The notes: generated by a model not told the origin, from the sequence alone. Positions 1 to 6,410 are shown, counted from the stretch's first letter. The stretch is 8,859 nucleotides of DNA from Thermoplasmatota archaeon (GCA_022848835.1 JAJISG010000007.1:1-8859), one strand, 5' to 3'. Numbers and translations are program-made.

Positions 1-519
1 GACAAGTTGCTGGACCTCGTCCCGAAGCTCCCCCTGGATGCCGCCTTCAAGGTAGCCGATGAGATCCTCACCCAGAGCATAAAGGGAATGACGGAGATCA
101 TCACGAGACCCGGTCTCGTGAACATCGATTTCAGCGACCTCATGACCATCATCGAGGATGGCGGAGTGGCCATGATAGGGATGGGTGAGGGATCTGGAGA
201 GCGGGATCGAATCGAGTTAGCGGTGGCGGAGGCCCTGGAGTCACCCCTCCTGGGGGAGGTGGACCTCAGCCAGGTGGGGGGTGCCCTCGTAAGGGTTGTG
301 GGGGGTCCCGACCTGACGGTTTCCGAGGCGGAGCTGGCTGCGGAGCTCGTCGGTGAAAACATCAACCCCACGGCCCGACTGATCTGGGGCTGCTCAGTAG
401 ACCCGAGCCTGAGAGAGGAAGTGCGGGTGCTAGTGGTCCTGACGGGCGTCCAGGGCGAGCATCTTCTGGGGAAGGAGACGATGTACACTATCGAGGGGGA
501 GCTAGACCTTATCAGTTGA
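1..519 (+). CDS. ftsZ: Cell division protein FtsZ, C-terminal half (5' end outside window)
   Basis: FtsZ is the tubulin-like GTPase that polymerises into the cytokinetic ring. The frame is open from the first base, so the gene is cut by the window edge; 172 residues are visible of a usual 350-400. The visible part starts in the helices before the T7 loop (LPLDAAFKVADEIL) and continues to the T7 loop TRPGLVNIDFSDL. There the Asn and the two Asp residues (visible positions 41, 43 and 46), which stimulate GTP hydrolysis on the neighbouring subunit, are intact. Next come MIGMGEGSGERDRIELA and the C-terminal beta-rich domain (ALVRVVGGPDLT; ARLIWGCSVDPSL; VRVLVVLTG). A short tail ending ELDLIS follows, in the position of the family's partner-binding tail. 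It ends in TGA. The GTP-binding half (G-box GGGTGTG) is not visible. I cannot say whether it is FtsZ1 or FtsZ2. Its place just before the RNase P/proteasome genes is notable. Confidence 0.93.
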   Translation, partial: DKLLDLVPKLPLDAAFKVADEILTQSIKGMTEIITRPGLVNIDFSDLMTIIEDGGVAMIGMGEGSGERDRIELAVAEALESPLLGEVDLSQVGGALVRVVGGPDLTVSEAELAAELVGENINPTARLIWGCSVDPSLREEVRVLVVLTGVQGEHLLGKETMYTIEGELDLIS

Positions 520-581
520 CCCTCCAATAGGACCTGGGGATTTCGACGGTCGTAAAGGACAAGATAGGCCGGCATCGCTAC

Positions 582-881
582 GTGGTCTTTCAGATTGAGA
601 GCGGGGAGGACCTAGAGATGAGCGAGGTGATTGGAGCTCTTCGGGAGGCCTTCCATCATCTCGGCGAGGTATCAAGACCGTGGCTGATGTCCTTTGAGGG
701 CGGCCTGGGCGTCGTCAGGTGCTCACACCTGGACAAAGAGAGGGTAATCCAGCTGCTCAACGCTATTCGGACGGTGGGCTCCCGGGAGGTCAGAGTGAGC
801 TCCATAGGAACCACAGGGACAATCCGAAAGGCCCTGAAGAAGTACGTGGGGCCTCATATGTCGAGGCTCAAGAGTGCCTGA
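582..881 (+). CDS. rnp2: Ribonuclease P protein component 2 (Pop5 / Rpp14 family), start uncertain
   Basis: Pop5 pairs with Rpp30 in archaeal RNase P and helps the catalytic RNA cut 5' leaders from pre-tRNA. The family is recognised from LGVVRCSHLDKERV (residues 42-55 counting from the GTG at 582) and from the C-terminal GTTGTIRKALKKY (76-88), close to the Pop5 consensus GTIR-(A)-(K/L)-K-Y. From GTG 582 the protein has 99 residues, short for a family usually near 110-130. The same frame stays open upstream to a TAG at 528-530. It there encodes KDKIGRHRY directly before VVFQIES, which resembles the family's conserved first strand (basic residues, then RY-hydrophobic-F). No ATG, GTG or TTG lies in frame between 531 and 581, so the true start may be non-standard (for example ACG at 546, six bases after GGGG) or there may be a sequence error. 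The partner Rpp30 gene, often adjacent, is absent; FtsZ ends 62 bases upstream. It ends in TGA. Confidence 0.88.
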   Translation: MVFQIESGEDLEMSEVIGALREAFHHLGEVSRPWLMSFEGGLGVVRCSHLDKERVIQLLNAIRTVGSREVRVSSIGTTGTIRKALKKYVGPHMSRLKSA

Positions 882-915
882 GGTGTTGTTATCAAGCCAT
901 CAGGGGATGACAGAA

Positions 916-927
916 GGTTTATTATTT
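916..927 (+). promoter_or_regulatory. Putative archaeal TATA box for psmA and the superoperon
   Basis: The AT-rich stretch GGTTTATTATTT stands out in a GC-rich 76-base gap between Pop5 and psmA. Its centre lies about 36 bases before the psmA ATG. With the usual 24-28 base TATA-to-start distance, transcription would begin near 946-950, giving a very short leader. The preceding purines (AGAAGG) only loosely resemble a BRE. The call rests on composition and spacing only. Confidence 0.5.
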
Positions 928-948
928 CCAGACCGTTAGTCGAGCTAA

Positions 949-953
949 GGTGA
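949..953 (+). promoter_or_regulatory. Shine-Dalgarno site of psmA
   Basis: GGTGA, complementary to the anti-Shine-Dalgarno end of archaeal 16S rRNA, lies four bases before the ATG at 958. It supports that ATG as the psmA start. Confidence 0.6.
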
Positions 954-957
954 AAGC

Positions 958-1677
958 ATGCAACCAGGACAAATGGCTTACGATCGTGCGATAACTGTCT
1001 TCTCCCCTGATGGACGTCTCTTCCAGGTGGAATATGCCCGAGTGGCTGTTACCAGAGGGGCAACTACCGCAGGACTCAAGTTCAAGGATGGCGTCGTCCT
1101 CCTGGCGGGTAAGGGCGTGAGCAGCAGGCTGATGGAGCCTTCCTCCATAGAGAAGATCTTCCAGATCGACAAACACGTTGGTTGCGCGACCTCAGGCCTG
1201 GTCGCGGACGCCCGCGTCCTGGTGGATTACTCCCGGGTGGTCGCCCAGATCAACAAGGTCACCTACAGTGAGCCCATCGCTATCGAGATGCTGGTGAAGA
1301 GGGTGTGTGACTACAAGCAGAACTACACCCAGTACGGTGGCGTGAGGCCCTTCGGGACCGCCCTCCTGATAGGCGGGGTCGACGACCAGGGACCACACCT
1401 GTACGAGACGGATCCCAGTGGGGCTCTGGTCTCCTACAAGGCGGGCAGCATTGGATCTGGAAGCAACGCGGTGCGGGAGGTGTTTGAGGAGAAGTATAAG
1501 GAGGGCATGGATGAGGATGCGGCTATTCTCCTGGGCCTTGAAGCCCTCCAGAGCGCCGCGGACGAGAAGCTGAAGTCCGACGCTGTCGAGATAGGTCTGG
1601 TGGAGGCTGACGAGATGTTCCGATTGCTCACGGAGGAGGAGGTCGACGCCTCCCTACACCGACTCGGCGAGACCTAG
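958..1677 (+). CDS. psmA: 20S proteasome alpha subunit
   Basis: PsmA forms the outer heptameric rings of the cytosolic 20S proteasome. It gates substrate entry and docks the PAN or Cdc48-type ATPase. The protein has 239 residues, in the usual range. The family signature YDRAITVFSPDGRLFQVEYA occupies residues 8-27. The N-terminus MQPGQMAYDRAITVFSP is nearly the same as the Thermoplasma acidophilum protein as I remember it, which also fixes the start. Lys66 in SSIEKIFQID matches the pocket lysine that binds the ATPase HbYX tail. Other family blocks are TSGLVADARVLVDYSR and YTQYGGVRPFG, then ETDPSGA and IGSGSNAV. It lacks the N-terminal Thr of beta subunits, as expected for a non-catalytic alpha subunit. 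A GGTGA ribosome site precedes it, and SBDS starts eight bases after its TAG. The beta subunit gene is not in the window. Confidence 0.98.
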   Translation: MQPGQMAYDRAITVFSPDGRLFQVEYARVAVTRGATTAGLKFKDGVVLLAGKGVSSRLMEPSSIEKIFQIDKHVGCATSGLVADARVLVDYSRVVAQINKVTYSEPIAIEMLVKRVCDYKQNYTQYGGVRPFGTALLIGGVDDQGPHLYETDPSGALVSYKAGSIGSGSNAVREVFEEKYKEGMDEDAAILLGLEALQSAADEKLKSDAVEIGLVEADEMFRLLTEEEVDASLHRLGET

Positions 1678-1685
1678 GGTCCCCC

Positions 1686-2411
1686 ATGCCGAAGGAGCTG
1701 AGAACCAGCCGTAGTGATGAGATTTTCAAGGAGATGGTGACAGCCCGCCTGGTGCGAGGTGGTGAGACCTTCGAGATACTAGTCAAGCCACAGGCCATGG
1801 AGAAGATCAGGGCGGGTGAGCCGGTGGACCTGGGGGAGGTCGTAGCCATTGACGCCATCTTCCGAGACGTCAAGAAGGGTCTCAGGGCCTCCGAGGAGAA
1901 GATGAAGGAGCTCTTCGGCACCAGCGACGCCCTGAAGGTGGCGGAGATCGTCATCAATAGCGGGGAGATTCAGCTGAGCACAGAGCAGAGGAGGACACTG
2001 CTAGAGCTGAAGAGGAAGCGGATCGTGGCCCACATCAGCGCCAACGCCGTCAACCCTCAGACGGGAACCCCCCACCCCCCTCAGAGAATCGAGCTGGCCA
2101 TGGAGGAGGCCAAGGTACGCATAGACGCGTTCAGGTCGGTGGAACAACAGATGGCCCAGGTCATAGATGCGCTGCGCCCCCTTATACCGATTCGAATGGA
2201 GAAGACGAAAATAGCCATCAAGTTGCTGCCCTCGGATGCAGGGAGGTCCTACGGGGAGATACGATCTTATGGAACTATCCTCAAGGATGAGTGGCAGACC
2301 GATGGGTCGTGGATTGGCGTCGTGGAGATCCCAGCTGGGCTTCAGGGGGAGTTCCTTGACCGTTTGAACGAGAGGACCCACGGCAATGTGGAGACGAAAA
2401 TTCTTAAGTAA
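1686..2411 (+). CDS. Ribosome maturation protein SBDS (Sdo1 homologue)
   Basis: SBDS proteins act in late maturation of the large ribosomal subunit; in eukaryotes they work with EFL1 to release eIF6. The protein has 241 residues, close to the archaeal norm of about 230-250. Three domains can be followed. The N-terminal FYSH domain is at about 10-95 (RLVRGGETFEILVKPQAMEKIRAGE, then LFGTSDALKVAEIVINSGEIQ). A helical middle domain at about 98-165 carries the family signature NPQTGTPHPPQRIELAM (123-139). The C-terminal ferredoxin-like domain covers about 168-241. The start ATG lies eight bases after the psmA TAG. No good Shine-Dalgarno is visible, so it is probably translated by coupling to psmA. 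The downstream Rrp4 gene fits the conserved SBDS-exosome neighbourhood, which first suggested an RNA-processing role for SBDS. It ends in TAA. Confidence 0.96.
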   Translation: MPKELRTSRSDEIFKEMVTARLVRGGETFEILVKPQAMEKIRAGEPVDLGEVVAIDAIFRDVKKGLRASEEKMKELFGTSDALKVAEIVINSGEIQLSTEQRRTLLELKRKRIVAHISANAVNPQTGTPHPPQRIELAMEEAKVRIDAFRSVEQQMAQVIDALRPLIPIRMEKTKIAIKLLPSDAGRSYGEIRSYGTILKDEWQTDGSWIGVVEIPAGLQGEFLDRLNERTHGNVETKILK

Positions 2412-2437
2412 GCTGCCCAACTATCATCAGCGAGAAA

Positions 2438-3127
2438 GTGAGCCTTATGGATACACCAGTCAAGCGGGAAGTGGTCGTGCCCGGAGACATTCTGGATGGA
2501 GATGGTCTGAAACCCGGAGCCGGCACATTCAGCGATGAGGGGCATATATACGCGTCCCTTCTCGGTATCAGGAACGAGCAGTCTGGCTATGTGAACGTGA
2601 TCCCACTAGGGGGCAGATATATCCCCCGTCCTGGGGATGCTGTGATTGGGAAGGTAGTCGATGTCGGTTCATCCTATTGGCTGGTGGACCTGAATTCACC
2701 CTACCCGGCTCCACTCCGCGTGAATGAGGTGCCTTGGCGAGTGGACTTCGGGGACACGGCCCGCTACATGGACATAGAGGACACCATCCTGGCCAAGGTG
2801 CTTGACGTGGACGAAACCAGGAGGGTCAGCCTCAGCATGAAGGACCAAACCTCCAGGAAGCTCACAGATGGCCAGATCGTGGAGATTTCCCATGCCAAGG
2901 TCCCCAGGGTGATTGGCAAGAAGGGCAGCATGATAGACTTGATTGAGACCTATACGAAATGTAGGATGTTTGTGGCCCAGAACGGCAGGATATGGATTGA
3001 TGGCGAGATGGAGGATATGATTAATGCGGTGGCCGCCGTCAGGATGATAGAGGAGCAGGCCCAGGTGATGGGTCTGACGGAGGCCGTGAGGTCCTATCTG
3101 GAAGGGATATACGGTAAGAAAGAGTAA
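2438..3127 (+). CDS. rrp4: Exosome complex RNA-binding subunit Rrp4
   Basis: Rrp4 is one of the two alternative cap proteins (with Csl4) on the archaeal exosome hexamer. It recruits RNA and threads it into the central pore. The protein has 229 residues from the GTG at 2438. In order it shows the N-terminal domain with VVVPGDIL (residues 12-19) and [15 protein letters not shown], an S1 domain at about 62-135 ([20 protein letters not shown], then [18 protein letters not shown] and VSLSMKD), and a KH domain at about 145-205. The KH loop reads VIGKKGSMI, with the GxxG at 160-163. An alternative start is the ATG at 2447, three codons later. Neither has a strong Shine-Dalgarno, and the N-terminal end is not conserved, so the choice is open. 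It lies 26 bases after SBDS and 16 bases before Rrp41. It ends in TAA. Confidence 0.96.
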   Translation: MSLMDTPVKREVVVPGDILDGDGLKPGAGTFSDEGHIYASLLGIRNEQSGYVNVIPLGGRYIPRPGDAVIGKVVDVGSSYWLVDLNSPYPAPLRVNEVPWRVDFGDTARYMDIEDTILAKVLDVDETRRVSLSMKDQTSRKLTDGQIVEISHAKVPRVIGKKGSMIDLIETYTKCRMFVAQNGRIWIDGEMEDMINAVAAVRMIEEQAQVMGLTEAVRSYLEGIYGKKE

Positions 3128-3143
3128 TTTTGGGTGGAATGTC

Positions 3144-3893
3144 ATGGTAAAGAAGCTGAAGCTGATAGACTCAAAAGGTCTGAGAATGGACGGAAGGAAG
3201 CCCGATGAGCTCCGCCCCATCAAGATTGAGGCGGGGGTTCTCAAGCGGGCTGATGGGAGCGCCTACCTCGAGTGGGGGAAGAACAAGGTTATGGCAGGGG
3301 TCTACGGGCCGAGGGAGTGCCATCCGAGGCACATGCAGAATCCCGCCAAGGCCATAGTCAGATGTCGATACAACATGGTCTCCTTCTCTGTCGACGATAG
3401 GAAGAGACCTGGTCCGGACAGACGCTCCACGGAAATCTCCAAGGTGGCGGGGGAAGCTTTCTCCTCTGTCGTATTCGGAGAGCAATTCCCCAGGACGAGC
3501 ATAGACGTGTTCATAGAGATACTTCAGGCCGACGCAGGCACCAGGTGTGCCGGCATCACGGCGGCCTCCGTGGCCCTGGCCGATGCGGGGATTCCCATGC
3601 GGGATCTGGTGGCTGCATGCGCATTTGGGAAGGTGCAGGGCAAGATGGTTCTAGACCTGGATAAGGAAGAGGACAACTACGGCGAGGCGGATGTGCCCCT
3701 GGCCATAATACCCCGCACGGAGGAGATAGTCCTCTTGCAGATGGACGGCAGCCTCACCACCAAGGAGCTGCAACAGGGCTTGAAGACGGGCATTGATGCC
3801 TGTAAGCAGATATACCAGATTCAGAAGGAAGCCCTGAAGCGGAGGTATGCGGTCATTCTTGAGGAAGAGGAGACCACAGAGGGGGATGCTTGA
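3144..3893 (+). CDS. rrp41: Exosome catalytic subunit Rrp41 (RNase PH family)
   Basis: Rrp41 is the active subunit of the archaeal exosome ring. It degrades RNA 3'-5' with phosphate, releasing nucleoside diphosphates, and can add heteropolymeric tails in reverse. The protein has 249 residues, the normal size. [13 protein letters not shown] (14-26) is the typical N-terminal block. RRSTEISKV (93-101) lies in the RNA- and phosphate-binding region. [20 protein letters not shown] (132-151) includes the phosphate-binding loop. [13 protein letters not shown] (173-185) contains the acidic active site; Asp177 and Asp183 have the six-residue spacing of the catalytic pair in characterised archaeal Rrp41. 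Nothing essential seems lost. The ATG at 3144 is supported by GGTGG at 3133-3137. The acidic C-terminus ends eight bases into the likely start of Rrp42, which suggests coupled translation of the two partners. Confidence 0.98.
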   Translation: MVKKLKLIDSKGLRMDGRKPDELRPIKIEAGVLKRADGSAYLEWGKNKVMAGVYGPRECHPRHMQNPAKAIVRCRYNMVSFSVDDRKRPGPDRRSTEISKVAGEAFSSVVFGEQFPRTSIDVFIEILQADAGTRCAGITAASVALADAGIPMRDLVAACAFGKVQGKMVLDLDKEEDNYGEADVPLAIIPRTEEIVLLQMDGSLTTKELQQGLKTGIDACKQIYQIQKEALKRRYAVILEEEETTEGDA

Positions 3894-4674
3894 GATGACC
3901 GAGGCGGTTCACGAACTTACTAGGAGTCATATTCTGAGGCTTGCAGCGGCTGGCAAGCGCGGCGATGGACGGGGCCTGGAGGATCAGCGACCTGTGAGCA
4001 TCCAGAAGGGCTTCGTGGAGACGGCGGAGGGCAGCGCCCGGGCAAAGCTGGGGAACACCGATATCCTCGTGGGGGTCAAGATGGAGATCGGCCAACCTTA
4101 TCCAGACTCCCCCGACCGTGGGGTTTTGATCACCAATGTAGAGCTAACTCCGGTGGCGAGCCCAGATTTCGAATCGGGACCCCCAAGGCCGGCAGCTATC
4201 GAGCTTGCCCGGGTGGTCGATCGGGGCATCAGGGAGACGGAGACCGTGGATATGGAGAAACTCTGTATAGAGTCTGGGGAGAAGGTATGGCTCCTCTTCA
4301 TCGACATCCACGTCCTAGACTACCACGGCAACCTCTTCGATGCGAGCAACTACGCGGCCCTAGCGGCTCTCACCAACACGCTAGTCCCGATATCCTCCAA
4401 ACTGGGTGATGGCAAGGATATCCCCCTAGGAGTCCTCCACTATCCCGTATCCGTCACGGTGTCCAAGATCGGGGACATCCTCTTCGTCGACCCCTCCTTG
4501 GAGGAGGACCGGATTGCTGATGCCCGTCTTACGGTCACCACAGACGAAGATGGCCACGTCCGGGCCATGCAGAAAGGCTTAGAAGGAAGCTTCACTCTGG
4601 ATGAGGTCATCCGAATCATCTCCCTCTCTCAGAAGACCGGGAAAAAGGTGAGGAAGACCATCCTGGAGGCCTAG
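3886..4674 (+). CDS. rrp42: Exosome non-catalytic subunit Rrp42 (RNase PH family)
   Basis: Rrp42 alternates with Rrp41 in the exosome hexamer. It lacks the catalytic acidic residues but is needed for RNA binding and ring assembly. From the ATG at 3886 it has 262 residues, normal for the family. Visible blocks are [15 protein letters not shown] (23-37), [15 protein letters not shown] (51-65), [20 protein letters not shown] (96-115), [20 protein letters not shown] (135-154) and [19 protein letters not shown] (199-217). The Rrp41 active-site pattern with paired Asp is replaced by the Rrp42-type DPSLEED. The start overlaps the last eight bases of rrp41. The ATG at 3895 is a possible alternative. 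An upstream in-frame ATG at 3847 would add [13 protein letters not shown], which is unlike the family, and was not chosen. It ends in TAG, five bases before eL43. Confidence 0.96.
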   Translation: MLEMTEAVHELTRSHILRLAAAGKRGDGRGLEDQRPVSIQKGFVETAEGSARAKLGNTDILVGVKMEIGQPYPDSPDRGVLITNVELTPVASPDFESGPPRPAAIELARVVDRGIRETETVDMEKLCIESGEKVWLLFIDIHVLDYHGNLFDASNYAALAALTNTLVPISSKLGDGKDIPLGVLHYPVSVTVSKIGDILFVDPSLEEDRIADARLTVTTDEDGHVRAMQKGLEGSFTLDEVIRIISLSQKTGKKVRKTILEA

Positions 4675-4679
4675 GGATC

Positions 4680-4976
4680 ATGTCTAGAAGGACGAAGAAG
4701 ACGGGAGCGGCGGGATCTTTGGGTCCTCGATACGGGGTCAAGATAAGGAGGAGGATAAGGGAGATTGTGGAGGAGAAGTCACGCTGGCACGTGTGCCCCC
4801 GCTGCAATAACCCCTCCGTGAAGAGGGTCAGCTCCGGCGTGTGGCGTTGTCGGCGGTGCGACTATACCTTCGCAGGTGGAGCCTACCGACCGGTGGTTAC
4901 GACCGCAGTCGCGCGACAGATCTCACGGAAGACCTCCGTGGAGGAAGTGGAGGTCCCTGAAGGTATGGAGGAGTGA
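4680..4976 (+). CDS. rpl37ae: Large ribosomal subunit protein eL43 (L37Ae)
   Basis: eL43 is a zinc-ribbon protein of the archaeal and eukaryotic large ribosomal subunit that binds 23S rRNA. The protein has 98 residues. The N-terminus TKKTGAAGSLGPRYGVKIRR (5-24) matches the family pattern of a basic stretch then GPRYG. The zinc site is Cys39-x2-Cys42 and Cys57-x2-Cys60, within HVCPRCNN and WRCRRCDYTFAGGAY. AGGAY and the following Pro are also typical. It begins five bases after Rrp42, with AGGGATC just upstream as a weak ribosome site. Its end lies two bases before the RpoP start. An acidic C-terminal tail (SVEEVEVPEGMEE) follows the conserved part. It ends in TGA. Confidence 0.96.
   Translation: MSRRTKKTGAAGSLGPRYGVKIRRRIREIVEEKSRWHVCPRCNNPSVKRVSSGVWRCRRCDYTFAGGAYRPVVTTAVARQISRKTSVEEVEVPEGMEE
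4967..4971 (+). promoter_or_regulatory. Shine-Dalgarno site of rpoP
   Basis: GGAGG lies inside the last codons of eL43, seven bases before the ATG at 4979. It supports the start of the very small rpoP gene. Confidence 0.65.
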
Positions 4977-4978
4977 GC

Positions 4979-5113
4979 ATGTACAAATGCGCTGTCTGTA
5001 AGGAATCCCTTAGGGCCAACATAAACACCGTCGGCATTCAGTGCGAGCACTGCGGCTCGAAGGTCTTCTACAAGGAGAGGCCCAACGTAAAGAAGGTCAT
5101 CAAGGTGCGTTAG
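4979..5113 (+). CDS. rpoP: DNA-directed RNA polymerase subunit P (Rpc12 / Rpo12)
   Basis: This small zinc-binding subunit of archaeal RNA polymerase is homologous to eukaryotic Rpb12 and helps hold the Rpo3/Rpo10 assembly platform. The reading is 44 residues: MYKCAVCKESLRAN, then INTVGIQCEHCGSKVF and a basic C-terminal YKERPNVKKVIKVR. Zinc ligands are Cys4-x2-Cys7 and Cys22-x2-Cys25. The C-CG-x-K-(V/I)-x-Y-K-x-R-P ending is typical of Rpo12. The size is normal for the family (about 44-50). GGAGG is seven bases before the ATG, and the gene starts two bases after eL43. Its TAG stop at 5111-5113 is immediately followed, in the same reading frame, by the TTG start of pcc1. Confidence 0.95.
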   Translation: MYKCAVCKESLRANINTVGIQCEHCGSKVFYKERPNVKKVIKVR

Positions 5114-5347
5114 TTGAGAAAGGCCTCGATTAGGGTCAGGACCACCTGGGGCGCCAGGCTGTGGGCGGTCCTCAAGCCTGAGGGAGACAGGCCCCTGCCC
5201 AGGACGACGGTCTCCTTTCAGGAGGCCGATGGAGAATTCCTCCTAGAGGTGGTCGCTAAAGACACGAGCGCCCTCCGGGCGGTCCTGAACTCGTACCTCA
5301 GGTGGACATCCACCGCAATGAAGATGATGGAGGAGGTAGGAAAATGA
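5114..5347 (+). CDS. pcc1: KEOPS complex subunit Pcc1
   Basis: Pcc1 is the small dimerising subunit of KEOPS, which transfers threonylcarbamoyl to A37 of ANN-decoding tRNAs (t6A) together with Kae1, Bud32 and Cgi121. The protein has 77 residues, the usual archaeal size. The sequence gives a short beta-beta-alpha-beta-beta-alpha pattern: RKASIRVRT at the start, then AVLKPEGDRPLPRTTVSF, FLLEVVAKDTSALRAVLNSYLRW in two adjoining parts, and a C-terminal helix TAMKMMEEVG. The SALRA-x-LNSYLRW segment is characteristic. The start must be TTG 5114 or later, because the preceding in-frame codon is the rpoP TAG. GGTG at 5104-5107 lies six bases upstream. Its TGA overlaps the prefoldin ATG (ATGA). A Pcc1 gene between rpoP and prefoldin beta is a common archaeal arrangement. 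The family call is from length, pattern and context. Confidence 0.9.
   Translation: MRKASIRVRTTWGARLWAVLKPEGDRPLPRTTVSFQEADGEFLLEVVAKDTSALRAVLNSYLRWTSTAMKMMEEVGK
5332..5337 (+). promoter_or_regulatory. Shine-Dalgarno site of pfdB
   Basis: GGAGGT, a near-ideal ribosome site inside the end of pcc1, is six bases before the ATG at 5344. It favours this ATG over the in-frame ATG at 5302. Confidence 0.7.
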
Positions 5348-5709
5348 GGGAGATATCCCCTCAGTTGCAGAACCAGATAAACCAGTTCCGCCAGCTTCAG
5401 CAGCAGCTCCAGATGATCACCACCCAGCGGGTCCAACTGGAGACCCGACTGAAGGAGATAGAGGTCACCCTGGAGGAGCTGGAGAACGCCGACGAGAAGG
5501 CTCCCATCTACAAGAGCATCGGAAGCCTTCTCATTCGTACGAACGAGAGGGAGGAGGTTCGTAAAGAACTGGAGGATCAGAAGGAGACCCTAGCCATAAG
5601 GGTGAAGACCCTCGAGAAGCAGGAGAAGACCATGGCTGAGAGATACGAGAGGATGCAGCAGCAAATTTCCCAGGCCCTCGGGGGGACAGGGGTGACGGGA
5701 GCCAGCTAA
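5344..5709 (+). CDS. pfdB: Prefoldin beta subunit
   Basis: Archaeal prefoldin is an alpha2-beta4 jellyfish-shaped chaperone that passes unfolded proteins to the thermosome. The 121-residue protein is of normal length. It shows two long coiled-coil helices (about 5-47 and 68-111) flanking a short beta hairpin with APIYKSIGSLLIRTN (53-67), which is the beta-type prefoldin core. The N-terminal helix is rich in Gln (QLQNQINQFRQLQQQLQ). The short C-terminal tail GGTGVTGAS is flexible-looking. The start overlaps pcc1 by four bases (ATGA) and has a strong GGAGGT six bases upstream, so it is probably coupled to pcc1. It is the last gene of the tight run that began at psmA. It ends in TAA. Confidence 0.96.
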   Translation: MREISPQLQNQINQFRQLQQQLQMITTQRVQLETRLKEIEVTLEELENADEKAPIYKSIGSLLIRTNEREEVRKELEDQKETLAIRVKTLEKQEKTMAERYERMQQQISQALGGTGVTGAS

Positions 5710-5712
5710 GCT

Positions 5713-5728
5713 CCAAAACGATTAAATG
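5713..5728 (+). promoter_or_regulatory. Putative BRE/TATA promoter for the DUF106-cmk-cbf5 cluster
   Basis: CCAAAACG followed by ATTAAATG lies in the 42-base gap after prefoldin beta. The purine- and A-rich part fits a BRE and ATTAAATG a TATA-like box. The predicted start of transcription, about 25 bases on, would be at or a few bases before the ATG at 5752, giving a leaderless or almost leaderless message. No Shine-Dalgarno precedes that ATG, which agrees. No mapping data. Confidence 0.5.
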
Positions 5729-5751
5729 AGTCGTCACCCATAGAGAATCAT

Positions 5752-6399
5752 ATGGCCCAGAGGCCTCCGTCCGCGGCCCAAGGATCCCAATCGATGCTCA
5801 TGATGCTGATGCTCTTCATGGGCATGATAATCCTATTCATCCCCAACGTCCGGCAGGCGTTGGGCGCGGCGATGGGTTTCTTACTGGAGCCCGTTATAGG
5901 CTTCGATGGCAGGTACCCCGTCGTCACCGTGCTCCTGGCGGGGGCCATTCCCTTGACCATCTCCATCATCCTGCGTCACTTCATGGTGGACTGGCTCGCC
6001 CAGGGCAGAATGGCGGTTGTAAACAAGGCCCTCGGGAAGGAGATTAGGGAGGCCATGTCCAAGAGGAATATGTCCAAGGTCAAGAAGCTGCAGGAAACCC
6101 GGGTCGAAGTGATGAAGGAGTTCATGCCAATACAGATGGCCCAGATGAAGCCCACCATGGTGACTATGTTCCTCTTCATCGCGATTTTCTCCTGGTTGAG
6201 CCTCTTCATCTACGGCGCCTCCGTCCCCCCCAACTTCGCCGTCCCCTGGTCGGATGGTGCGTCCCTCAGGGCGGCCACAGTCTTTCCCCACTGGACCCTC
6301 CTGTACTTCCTCATCACCCTCCCCCTGAGCCTGACCTTACCCCGTGTCCTCAAGTACTTCTCCTACAGCCGGAAGCTGGAGGATCTGGGGCAGGGCTAG
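5752..6399 (+). CDS. DUF106 membrane protein, EMC3/TMCO1-like (YidC/Oxa1 superfamily) putative insertase
   Basis: DUF106 proteins belong to the Oxa1/YidC/Get1/EMC3 superfamily. An archaeal member has been shown to resemble YidC in structure, so a role in inserting proteins into the cell membrane is likely. The 215-residue protein has hydrophobic segments at about 15-30, 56-75, 136-154 and 180-198. A basic, probably coiled-coil region follows the second segment (about 82-125, KEIREAMSKRNMSKVKKLQETR). The block EFMPIQMAQMKPTMVTMF leads into the third segment, typical of the family. The first segment is very rich in Met (MLMMLMLFMGM at 15-25), and the protein has 18 Met in all. In many archaea this gene follows secY and adk; here it follows prefoldin beta. 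It seems to have its own promoter, and cmk starts 11 bases after its TAG. Confidence 0.88.
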   Translation: MAQRPPSAAQGSQSMLMMLMLFMGMIILFIPNVRQALGAAMGFLLEPVIGFDGRYPVVTVLLAGAIPLTISIILRHFMVDWLAQGRMAVVNKALGKEIREAMSKRNMSKVKKLQETRVEVMKEFMPIQMAQMKPTMVTMFLFIAIFSWLSLFIYGASVPPNFAVPWSDGASLRAATVFPHWTLLYFLITLPLSLTLPRVLKYFSYSRKLEDLGQG

Positions 6400-6410
6400 G
6401 GGGAGCCATC

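Noticed and set aside
2540..2552. TATA-like string GCATATATACGC inside rrp4
   Set aside because: It lies within the conserved N-terminal coding part (GHIYASLLG), and the next gene start is about 600 bases away.
2001..3244. Long minus-strand open frames (about 139 and 182 codons) opposite SBDS, Rrp4 and the Rrp41 start
   Set aside because: They lie wholly opposite well-supported conserved genes and their translations resemble no family. High GC content produces such shadow frames.
3847..3885. Extended start for Rrp42 at ATG 3847
   Set aside because: It would add a basic stretch unlike the family and overlap rrp41 by 47 bases. ATG 3886 or 3895 fits family length.
5302..5343. Extended start for prefoldin beta at ATG 5302
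   Set aside because: The extra residues MDIHRNEDDGGGRK are not family-like, and ATG 5344 has a strong GGAGGT six bases upstream with the usual ATGA overlap.
5881..6291. Minus-strand open frame of 136 codons opposite DUF106
   Set aside because: His/Gly/Glu-rich low-complexity translation, mirror of a conserved membrane protein gene, with no ribosome site of note.
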